NCBI RefSeq assembly: GCF_014649695.1
Contig: NZ_BMTN01000001.1
Location: 558,001-622,000, forward strand
Origin: Streptomyces kurssanovii
GTDB lineage: Bacteria; Actinomycetota; Actinomycetes; Streptomycetales; Streptomycetaceae
Reading direction: 5' to 3'
DNA: 64,000 nt
Made by a program: the position numbers and the translations under genes. Shown piece after piece: positions 48,933 to 56,225 of the stretch. The notes under the pieces are model-generated. The model had not been told where the DNA came from. It did no database searches and was given only the letters and a program-made list of their open reading frames with translations. Position 1 is the first letter of the stretch; each line of letters opens with the position of its first letter.

Positions 48933-50064
48933 TTCGGTGGTTCCTCGTCCCGCGTAGTACGGCGGCGACCTGCGCCGCATAAGTGTCCTGGCCTTCCGCG
49001 CCGCTGCCGGGGAGCCCGGTGAGCCGCGGGAGCAGATCCCCGAAGGCGTTGACCTCCCCGACGGCGAAACGCCGCCATCCCGTCGCCGGCAGCAGATCGA
49101 CCCCGACGCGGGAGACGCCGGGGAAGCACGCGGCGGCCCGCTCACAGACCGCCAGGACCTCGGCCCAACTGCCGCCCGCCGCCTCCGTCGCGGCACGGGC
49201 CCCGGCGAGATCACCGCGCAGGCCGCCCAGATGGAGATTCGTCATGGGGGAGCGGCTGGTCCGCACCACCGCGTGGGTGGCGCGGCCGGCCACCACCACG
49301 ACCCGCAGATCGGCGACCCGGCCGTGCTGCGACGCCTTCGGCAACCAGCGCTCGATGTGCAGGCCGTCCGGCGCGAGCGCGTCGACCAGCGAGGCGACCT
49401 CACGTTCGGAGCCGTAGCGCCGCACCCGCAGGGAGTTGAACAGGCGTCCCTCCCCGTCCCGTTCGACCGACGTGGTGGCCTGCACGCGTCCCCCGCCCGC
49501 CGTCTCGAGGGCCATCACCCCGGACGCGGACGAGCCGTGCGCCGGTTTGACGAACACCCGCCGCATGCCGGTCGCCGCCATCAGCGAGCGCACGTCGTCC
49601 CAGCCGCGCACGGGGGGCGCGGCGGCTCCCGAGGTCGGTGACCCGGGCACCGCTACGCCCGCCGCGAGCAGCTCCCCATGGCACAGCCGCTTGTCGAACA
49701 GCACGGCGAGCTCCGCCGGATCGTCGAGCAGCCGTGCCCCGCCCGCCTCGGCCCTGACCGCGATGTCGCGTACGGCGGCGGTGAACCGCTCGTACCACAG
49801 CTTCGAACCCTCCACGCGGGTCGGATCGTCGACGCCGCGCAGAGCCCGCTCCACCTCACGGTCCTCGCCAGGGGAGTCGATCCGCACCAGCTCGCCCGGA
49901 TGGAACTCCGCCCGGCCACGCAGGACGTCGAGCCAGGGCACCACCCGCGCGGCGGGCGCTCCGGCCTCGCACAGCGCGTCCTGGAAGAGGGCGACACGGC
50001 GATTGGCCGGATTACCGACGACCGCGAGCGAAGGGCCGGACAGACGGCGGGCGGAGCCGGTCAC
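48919..50064 (-). CDS. STM4014-type ATP-grasp protein
   Basis: 381 residues. The N-terminal ~110 residues form a Rossmann-like pre-ATP-grasp region (LAVVGNPANRRVALFQDAL). LLDDPAELAVLFDKRLCHGELLA, RRVFVKPAHGSSASGVMAL (central beta-strand with the ATP lysine and Gly-rich loop), HIERWLPKA and RRFAVGEVNAFGD (metal Glu/Asn near the end) are ATP-grasp hallmarks. Such enzymes form amide or ester bonds through acyl phosphates, e.g. peptide ligation or RiPP modification. The GTG start overlaps the stop of the leucine-rich-repeat gene. In this operon it would join, not cleave, but its partners are unknown. Confidence 0.84.
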   Translation of the reverse strand: MTGSARRLSGPSLAVVGNPANRRVALFQDALCEAGAPAARVVPWLDVLRGRAEFHPGELVRIDSPGEDREVERALRGVDDPTRVEGSKLWYERFTAAVRDIAVRAEAGGARLLDDPAELAVLFDKRLCHGELLAAGVAVPGSPTSGAAAPPVRGWDDVRSLMAATGMRRVFVKPAHGSSASGVMALETAGGGRVQATTSVERDGEGRLFNSLRVRRYGSEREVASLVDALAPDGLHIERWLPKASQHGRVADLRVVVVAGRATHAVVRTSRSPMTNLHLGGLRGDLAGARAATEAAGGSWAEVLAVCERAAACFPGVSRVGVDLLPATGWRRFAVGEVNAFGDLLPRLTGLPGSGAEGQDTYAAQVAAVLRGTRNHRSATP

Positions 50065-51020
50065 TCGGCGACGGCCGTGTAGCGGTCTTCCCTGTCGCCG
50101 GAACCGTTGCCCTCCGACCCGGTGACGTCGAGCTCCACCCCGGCGGGCACCAGGGCGTCGGACAGGCGCTGCACCATCGCCTCGCTCATGAAGTGGTGAT
50201 GCAGGTCGAGCTTTTGGAGGTGCGTCAGCGGCTGGCCGTTCAGCAGTGCCTCCGCGCCGTCGTCGCCGAGGGTGCCCATCGACAGGTCCAGCATCTCCAG
50301 GCGGGCCACGACCGGAGCGCCGGCGAGCGCCACCGCGATCTCGTCCTGTATCTCGCTGTTACGGAGGGCCAGATACCGCAGCCTCGGCAGCCTGGCCCCC
50401 GACAGGAACGGCTCCAGGTCCGACACGTCCGCGTTCGCGCCGTACCACGACGTGCCGAGCCAGAGGTCGAGATTCTCCAGCGCCGGCAGGTCGCTCGCCG
50501 CGATACCGCGGACCACGGCCACGTCCAGACCGCCGCTCTCCACGACCAGGGTCTCCAGCCGCTCGTGCTTCACCGCCGGGAACACCAGATCCTGGCCGCC
50601 GCGCACACCGAAGTGCTCGAGCTGCGGGAAGCCGTCGAGGAGCCGGGTCACCTCGCCCTGGTTGATCCAGGAGATCTCGCACTCCTCGAACGTGATGTCG
50701 CCGACGAACAGCCCGCGCAGCCGCGGCAGTTTCTCCTTCGCGCCGAGCAGCGCAGAGATGACCTCTCCGGGACCGGAGTCGTACGCGTCGCTCCACGAGC
50801 CGACGATCAGCGCGCGCACCCGGGTGGTGTCCACCGTCGCGGCGAAGCGGGCGAACGCCTCCTCCCACTCCTCCTCGCTCTCGTAGGAGTCGACGGAGAT
50901 CCGCCAGGCGACACCGTCCGGCGCCGGCAGCGCGGTCCCGGACGTGGACTGTGCCTCGGAGTCGGGGAAGTCGAACGCGGGCAGGCCGTACCACTCCTGC
51001 AGATGGTTCGAGATGGTCAT
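50061..51020 (-). CDS. STM4015-type leucine-rich-repeat protein
   Basis: 319 residues from ATG 51020 (GGAG 8 bases upstream). After an acidic N-terminal domain (VDSYESEEEWEEAFARFA), residues ~110-300 form about eight irregular leucine-rich repeats (LPRLRGLFVGD, FPQLEHFGVRG, HERLETLVVES, LPALENLDLWLG, LPRLRYLALRNSE, VARLEMLDLSMG, LTHLQKLDLHHH). These are intracellular, ribonuclease-inhibitor-like repeats, likely a protein- or peptide-binding scaffold. It is the first gene of the STM4011-4015-type operon and could recognise the operon's substrate. A divergent pair of unknown genes begins 186 bases away. Confidence 0.87.
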   Translation of the reverse strand: MTISNHLQEWYGLPAFDFPDSEAQSTSGTALPAPDGVAWRISVDSYESEEEWEEAFARFAATVDTTRVRALIVGSWSDAYDSGPGEVISALLGAKEKLPRLRGLFVGDITFEECEISWINQGEVTRLLDGFPQLEHFGVRGGQDLVFPAVKHERLETLVVESGGLDVAVVRGIAASDLPALENLDLWLGTSWYGANADVSDLEPFLSGARLPRLRYLALRNSEIQDEIAVALAGAPVVARLEMLDLSMGTLGDDGAEALLNGQPLTHLQKLDLHHHFMSEAMVQRLSDALVPAGVELDVTGSEGNGSGDREDRYTAVAE

Positions 51021-51206
51021 GACGGGCTCCAGACACCGGTGCGGCTTGATCGGCTGACGTGTGAGCAGTTCTACCAAGGGCCACTGACAACCCCGCCCGC
51101 GGGGCGGCCGGGCCCGCGGCGGCGGCCCCGCCGCCGTTGTCAGACCCTCCCCTTAACGTCGGGAACGGGTCGGACGCAGTGGGCGGCCGGCGGGAAGGGG
51201 AGAGCC

Positions 51207-51533
51207 ATGTACCGGCAGGGGGACGTCCTGATCGTGTCCGTCGCGGAGCACGCCGTGCCACCGCACGTGACCGACGCGCCGGGCGAGCCACGGGACGCAC
51301 GCGGCCGGATGGTGCTCGCCCTCGGCGAGGTCACGGGCCATGCCCACGCGGTGACGGGACCCGGCCGACTGGTGCGCGAGCCGGGGCCGTTCGGCCCGAT
51401 GCTCCTTCACCTTCCGGAAGGCGGCCGGGTGGTGCACGAGGAGCACGCGGCGATACCGCTGCCGAAGGGGTGGTACCGGGTCGTGCGCCAGCGGGAGTAC
51501 CTGCCGGGAGCGGTGCGGATCGTCGCCGACTGA
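51207..51533 (+). CDS. 108-residue protein of unknown function paired with a DUF6745-like gene
   Basis: A compact beta-rich protein: it opens MYRQGDVLIVSV, has the block GHAHAVTGPGRLVREPG and ends HLPKGWYRVVRQREY-like (PKGWYRVVRQREYLPGAV), with several histidines (GHAHA, EEHAA) that could bind a metal in a cupin-like or beta-barrel fold. GGAAGGGGAGAG precedes ATG 51207. It is transcribed with the next gene, 64 bases apart, and divergently from the STM4011-4015-type operon. I do not recognise a characterised family. Confidence 0.75.
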   Translation: MYRQGDVLIVSVAEHAVPPHVTDAPGEPRDARGRMVLALGEVTGHAHAVTGPGRLVREPGPFGPMLLHLPEGGRVVHEEHAAIPLPKGWYRVVRQREYLPGAVRIVAD

Positions 51534-51597
51534 GCCGCGGCGGGCGGCAGGCGGCGGGGCACGACGGACAGAACGACAACAGGGGACGGGACTTCAC

Positions 51598-52623
51598 ATG
51601 CAGTATGCGGACAAGTGGCGGGCGATCGCGGCGGCGACAGGACCGGCGGACCGGTCCGCCGCGGAGGAGGGCGTGCGGCTCGCCTACCGTGCGGCGGGGC
51701 TCACCGCGCCCGACCGGATCCTCTGGGCGGACTCGCCCCTCTCGGGCGTGAACGCCGTCCAGAAGCTTCAGGCCCCGGGGCGCTCCGTGCGCGACGAGGT
51801 GCGTACCCGCCCCTGGGCGGACGAACGGCGCCGCGTCCACGACGAGTTGGGCCCCGGTGGCTGGACCTCGCTGTGGAGCGGCACGGGAGCGCTCCTGTGG
51901 GACAGCACCCGCGCCCTGGCCGAGCGCATACGCACCGGCATCGTGGACGCGCTGCTCGAGAAGGCGCCGGAGGGCGCCGCCGACCGTGCCGCGGAGGAGA
52001 CGAGGATCCGGGGCGTCCTGCTCGACGCGGTCCTCGGACAGCACGACGCCGCATGGCTCGCCGCCTTCGACGGCCGCAGCGACCGCCTGACCGGCCTGGC
52101 GCGGGTCGCGGAGCACGCCGGCTGGTGGTGGCCTTTCGAGAACGCCGTCGTCATCTGCGAACGGCCCGCCCGGCTGCACCGCGACGAGGCCGGCCGGCTC
52201 GACAACGGCGAAGGCCCCGCCCTCGTGTTCCCGGACGGATTCGCCCTCTACGCATGGCGCGGCATGCCCGTGCCCGCCGAGTTCCTCCGCGAGCTCACGG
52301 CCCTGACGCCGGAACGGATACGCGACGAGGAGAACGCGGAACTGCGCCGGGTGATGCTCGAGTACTACGGCTACGACCGTTATCTCGCGGAGTCCGGCGC
52401 CGAGCCCGTGCACCGCGACGAGACTGGCATCCTGTGGCGGATCGCGCTCGCGGACGACGAGGACGTGGTGATGGTCGAGGTGGTCAACTCCACGCCGGAG
52501 CCCGACGGCTCGCATCGGACGTACTGGCTGCGTGTGCCGCCCACGACGCGCACGGCGAAGGAGGGCGTCGCCTGGACGTTCGGGCTGGACGCCGCCGTCT
52601 ACGAACCGGTGCGGCAGACCTGA
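51598..52623 (+). CDS. DUF6745-like protein
   Basis: 341 residues. Conserved-looking features: WADSPLSG, SLWSGTGALLW, WWWPFENAVVICERPARLHRDEAG, NGEGPALVFPDGFALYAWRGMPVP and LEYYGYDRYLAESGAEPVHRDE. I associate this pattern with DUF6745 and cyanobacterial or actinobacterial proteins sometimes labelled leucine-rich. No enzyme motif is recognisable. GLVFPDGFALYAWRG-type segments suggest repeated beta structure. It follows the 108-residue gene and faces away from the leucine-rich-repeat gene of the radical SAM operon, which suggests but does not prove a functional link. Confidence 0.78.
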   Translation: MQYADKWRAIAAATGPADRSAAEEGVRLAYRAAGLTAPDRILWADSPLSGVNAVQKLQAPGRSVRDEVRTRPWADERRRVHDELGPGGWTSLWSGTGALLWDSTRALAERIRTGIVDALLEKAPEGAADRAAEETRIRGVLLDAVLGQHDAAWLAAFDGRSDRLTGLARVAEHAGWWWPFENAVVICERPARLHRDEAGRLDNGEGPALVFPDGFALYAWRGMPVPAEFLRELTALTPERIRDEENAELRRVMLEYYGYDRYLAESGAEPVHRDETGILWRIALADDEDVVMVEVVNSTPEPDGSHRTYWLRVPPTTRTAKEGVAWTFGLDAAVYEPVRQT

Positions 52624-52775
52624 GGCGCGCCGCGGTCGTCACCGTCCCGAGCCGCTGTCGCCACCGGCCCGCTCCGCCGTTGTCACCGTCCCGAGCCGCC
52701 GACTCGGGGTCCGATTCGCCGTTGTCGCCGTCGCCGGCCCGTCCGCCGCCACCGCCCCGGGCGCCGGCCAGTGGC

Positions 52776-53396
52776 TCAGCGCGCCGTGGCCGTCAGCTCG
52801 GCGTGGTCGATGCCCAGCTCCCGGGCGAGGGCCTCGTCGGTCCACTGGAGCATGGCCGCCCGGGACAGCGAACCCGCGTACGACGTCATCTGGACGGCCA
52901 GTCCGTCGAGGAACGCCGTCAGCCGCCAGGCCGCCGCCGCAGGATCCTCGCAAGGGAACTCGCCGGCGGCCGCCCCCTCGGCTATGACCTCCGTCAGTGC
53001 GGACTTCCACTGCTGGTCCAGCGCACGGGACACGTCCCGCAGGGCAGGCTCCCGCAGCGAGACCGCCCAGGCGTCGATCCACAGCCGCCAGCCCTTGGCC
53101 TGCCCGGTCGGGGCGTACCAGCGCACCGCCGAGCGAAGCCGGCGCAGCGCGGTGGTACGCCGCCCGAGAAGCCTGCGGAGATGGGCCAGATCCGCGTCGG
53201 CGGCGTACGTGAAGGCGGCCGCCACCAGCTTCTCCTTGGTGGAGAAGTGGTAGAGCACCAGGGCGCTGCTCACCCCCAGCGCGTCGGCGACGTCGGCGAT
53301 CCGTACGGCCGCCACGCCCCGCACCTCAATCTGCTCGACGGCGGCGCCGAGGATCTCCTCGCGCCTCTCCGCCACGCTCAACCGAACTCTGGCCAC
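52776..53396 (-). CDS. TetR family regulator (BetI-like)
   Basis: 206 residues from GTG 53396 (VARVRLSVAERREEIL); open sequence upstream is not family-like. The helix-turn-helix is IADVADALGVSSALVLYHFSTKEKLV (residues ~30-55, here given in two parts: IADVADALGVSSALVLY and HFSTKEKLV). The C-terminal helices contain WLIDAW-like WRLWIDAWAVSLREPALRD and FLDGLAVQM, as in the BetI/AcrR C-terminal dimer domain. It may control the neighbouring AhpD-like gene 114 bases upstream on the same strand or a distant target. No palindrome is obvious. Confidence 0.9.
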   Translation of the reverse strand: MARVRLSVAERREEILGAAVEQIEVRGVAAVRIADVADALGVSSALVLYHFSTKEKLVAAAFTYAADADLAHLRRLLGRRTTALRRLRSAVRWYAPTGQAKGWRLWIDAWAVSLREPALRDVSRALDQQWKSALTEVIAEGAAAGEFPCEDPAAAAWRLTAFLDGLAVQMTSYAGSLSRAAMLQWTDEALARELGIDHAELTATAR

Positions 53397-53510
53397 GGCG
53401 TCACAGTACACAGCTGATCTTGGATGAAGTCCAGCCCTGTACAGGAGCTGCCTCAGGCGGCCTCGGCGACCGGCCGGCCCCCGTGCGCCGGCCGGTGCCA
53501 CCGCCATCCG

Positions 53511-54104
53511 TCAGCCGGCGGGGACCTCCCCGGCGGCCCCCGCGACGGCCTGTTCCCGCGCCGGGATCTCGCAGTGGTCCTTGAAGCCCTGGCTGGTCAG
53601 GCCGAGCGCGGTGTTCATCCTGGACCGCAGGTTCTCCACCGCCACCATCGCCGTGAGCTCCACGAACGCCGCCTCGCCCAGCGCGGCGACCAGCCTCCCG
53701 GCGAGATCGTCGTCGATCTCCGGCGGGTTGGCCGTCATGGCCTCCGCGAACGCCATGACGTCGCGTTCCAGCGGGGTGTACGCGTCGCTCTCCCACCACA
53801 TGGGCACATCGCGCACCTTGCGGGCGTCCATCCCGCGCTGCCTGTTCTCCCAGTGCCCGAAGTCCATGCACCAGCTGCAGCCGATCGAGGCGGCCGAGGC
53901 CATCACCGCGAGCGCCTTGAGATCCGCGTCCAGCGTGTTCCACCTGCCCACCGCCATCTCGAAGCGGAGATCCGCCCGGAGCACCCTGGGGTTGTGCCCC
54001 AGCGCGCGGACCGGGTCGAGGATCTTGCCGTAGGCGCGCTTCGAGTACCACTGGGCAGCGCGCAGGAAGAGTGAGCGGCGCGGGTCGAGGGAAATACGGG
54101 CCAT
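53511..54104 (-). CDS. Carboxymuconolactone decarboxylase / AhpD-like protein
   Basis: 197 residues. The CMD-fold active site is CSWCMDFGHW, a CxxC with a following histidine as in AhpD alkylhydroperoxidase-like proteins; DRDVMAFAEAMTANPPEIDDD is the usual downstream block (LERDVMAFAEAMTANPPEI). GAGGAGC lies 6 bases before ATG 54104. AhpD-like proteins reduce peroxides or protein disulfides; 4-carboxymuconolactone decarboxylases lack this CxxC, so a redox role is favoured. It is on the same strand as the TetR regulator. Confidence 0.88.
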   Translation of the reverse strand: MARISLDPRRSLFLRAAQWYSKRAYGKILDPVRALGHNPRVLRADLRFEMAVGRWNTLDADLKALAVMASAASIGCSWCMDFGHWENRQRGMDARKVRDVPMWWESDAYTPLERDVMAFAEAMTANPPEIDDDLAGRLVAALGEAAFVELTAMVAVENLRSRMNTALGLTSQGFKDHCEIPAREQAVAGAAGEVPAG

Positions 54105-54350
54105 GATGTGCTCCTCATGGGGGAAGCCGTGTGCTGTCACCACTACGACGGAGGGCACGCCCGGAAACGTGACACGGACCGGCACCGGATCCGGCCACAC
54201 GGGCACGTTCAGGAACACCGGCACCGTGGCGGGCGTTGGCTGGTCATGACGGAGTGTCTGGTCGCCGACCGGGTCAGGGTGGCCTCACAGACCGCTCCTT
54301 TCCGCCTTGAAATGCACATAATGGAATGACCCCGAGCATCAGGAGGTGCC

Positions 54351-55580
54351 GTGTCCGGCGCTGGTTCCCCCCACTCGCTGAGGTCCCGGCTGCGCTCACT
54401 GAGGCCTGCCGCCTTCGGGGCCGACCCGGCCGGCGAGCGCCTGGCGCGCATCCACAGCTCGCCCAACTTCGCCGACGGCGTCTTCCAGAACCCGGAAGGG
54501 ACGCGTACGAGACCGTCCAGCGGCTCCATGGTGCAGTTCGCCAGGACGTACTTCGCCAAGGAGGCGAGGAGCCGCCGCGTACCGGCCCGCCCGGTGCCGC
54601 TGCACACCACCACCGCCACCGACCTCACCAGGCCCGCCGCCTCAGGGCTCCGGCTCACCTGGATGGGGCATTCCAGCGTCCTCGCCGAGATCGACGGCCG
54701 CCGGGTGCTCTTCGACCCGGTCTGGGGAGAGAGGTGCTCCCCCTTCGCTTTCGCCGGGCCCAAGCGCCTGCATCCGGTGCCCGCGCCGCTCGCCGCCCTC
54801 GGCAGTGTCGACGTCGTCGTGATCTCCCACGACCACTACGACCATCTCGACCTGCCCACGGTCCGCGCCCTGGCTTCGACCGACACCCTCTTCGCCGTGC
54901 CGCTCGGCGTCGGCGCCCACCTCGAACGCTGGGGCGTGTCCCCGGGCCGCCTGCGGGAGCTCGACTGGAACGAGACCACGGAGATCGGCGGCATCCGGCT
55001 GACCGCGACCCCGGCACGCCACTTCTGCGGCCGCGGACTGCGCAACCAGCAGCACACCCTGTGGGCCTCCTGGGCCGTCGCCGGCCCCGAGCACCGGATC
55101 TACCACAGCGGCGACACCGGGTACTTCACCGGCTTCCAGGACATCGGCGCCGAGCACGGGCCGTTCGACGCGACGATGATCCAGATCGGCGCGTACTCCG
55201 AGTACTGGCCCGACATCCACATGACCCCGGCCGAGGGTATGCGTGCCCACCTCGACCTGCAGGGCGGCACACCGTCCGGTGTGATGCTGCCGATCCACTG
55301 GGGCACGTTCAACCTGGCGCCGCACCCGTGGGCGGAGCCCGGCGAGGGCACGGTCGCGGCCGCGGCCGAGGCGGGAGCGCGTATCGCGCTGCCGCGGCCC
55401 GGGGAGCCGTTCGAACCCACGGCCGAGATCGTGCCCACCGTGCCGTGGTGGCGCGGGGTGGCCACCGTGCCGGCGGAAGGCTGGTCGGCGCTCACGGCTA
55501 CCGCGGAGGCGACGGCGGCGAAGCCGGCGCGCGACGCGGCGCCGGAGTCGGGCTCACCGGAGACGGCGCCGACGGCTTGA
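54351..55580 (+). CDS. Metallo-beta-lactamase-fold hydrolase, NAPE-PLD/UlaG-like
   Basis: 409 residues. The zinc motif is ISHDHYDHLD (HxHxDH) near residue 160, with further ligands in TPARHFCGRG, YHSGDTGYF and PIHWGTFNLA. WMGHSSVLAEIDGRRVLFDPVW before it is the NAPE-PLD/UlaG-type start of the fold. GLRNQQHTLWASW is typical of the NAPE-PLD branch, which hydrolyses phospholipid head groups; bacterial members are mostly uncharacterised. AGGAGG lies 5 bases before GTG 54351. The N-terminal ~100 residues and the Ala/Pro/Thr tail are accessory. Confidence 0.88.
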   Translation: MSGAGSPHSLRSRLRSLRPAAFGADPAGERLARIHSSPNFADGVFQNPEGTRTRPSSGSMVQFARTYFAKEARSRRVPARPVPLHTTTATDLTRPAASGLRLTWMGHSSVLAEIDGRRVLFDPVWGERCSPFAFAGPKRLHPVPAPLAALGSVDVVVISHDHYDHLDLPTVRALASTDTLFAVPLGVGAHLERWGVSPGRLRELDWNETTEIGGIRLTATPARHFCGRGLRNQQHTLWASWAVAGPEHRIYHSGDTGYFTGFQDIGAEHGPFDATMIQIGAYSEYWPDIHMTPAEGMRAHLDLQGGTPSGVMLPIHWGTFNLAPHPWAEPGEGTVAAAAEAGARIALPRPGEPFEPTAEIVPTVPWWRGVATVPAEGWSALTATAEATAAKPARDAAPESGSPETAPTA

Positions 55581-56225
55581 CGGGCGCGGGGCCGGCGTAG
55601 CGCCTGCGGCGGGCGTTCTCCCCTCCCCGCCCCTCCCCGCTGTACCGATGTGCGGCTCCGCCGCGTGGCGGGCTCCGCCCGGACCCGTACCGCGCTCCGC
55701 GCGGTGTTCGGGGGCTCCTCCCCCTACGCCTGGCGGCGTGGGGGGACCCCCACCGGACCCCCGCGCCTCAAACGCCGGCGAGGCTGAAGTTGCCGGCAAC
55801 GCCGGAGTGTGACCACCGGCGGGGCTGGGTGCCGCGCAGCGGCATTTCAGCCCGCCTGCCGGCACCTTCCATGGCCGCCAGGCCGTAGGGGGAGATCGAG
55901 GGCACCGCGCGAAGCGCGGTACGGGGCCCGGGGCGGAGCCCCCGGTTCGGGAAGGGGCGGGGAGGCGAACGGCCCCGCGCAGCGGCCCACGCTCCCGCCG
56001 CCACACCCACACCCCCATTCGGTCTGCCGTGCGAGCCCTCATACCAGAGCGCGACCCATAGCGGGCAACTTTCGCAACAGCTCGGCCCACCCCATCCCCG
56101 GCGACTACCGTGTGTTGCCGGTGATCGACGGTGGGCTCTCGTTCGCGTGCCCGGGTTCCGCCGTGGAGTCATGCCGATCAATCGCAGTACGCCGATCCCT
56201 GGGGCCCCACGTACCGAGGACGCTG
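55581..56225. other. 645-bp intergenic region with an inverted pair of dispersed repeats
   Basis: Contains two oppositely oriented copies of one repeat (see 55667-55943), followed by about 280 bases without a recognisable gene that must hold the promoter of the conservon operon. The sequence near 55985-56130 is less G+C-rich. No clear -35/-10 pair or small gene can be supported. Confidence 0.6.
55667..55943. repeat. Two inverted copies of a ~65-75 bp dispersed element
   Basis: Left arm 55667-55740 and right arm 55871-55943 are imperfect reverse complements. Shared blocks include GGGCTCCGCCC, GTACCGCGC-N3-GCGCGGT and CTCCCCCTACG. Each arm itself contains hairpins (CCGCGC/GCGCGG). A partial third copy lies at 19211-19232. 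Such palindromic mosaics, often with CCTCAAACGCCGGCGAGGCTG next to them (present at 55765-55787), are common between Streptomyces genes. They may act as 3' stabilisers, terminators or nucleoid sites; no transposase is present. Confidence 0.7.

Noticed and set aside
52636-52705. Two copies of an 18-base GTC/ACCGTCCCGAGCCGC sequence as an operator pair
   Set aside because: Direct repeats in a short convergent gap with simple composition and no symmetry; more likely slippage.
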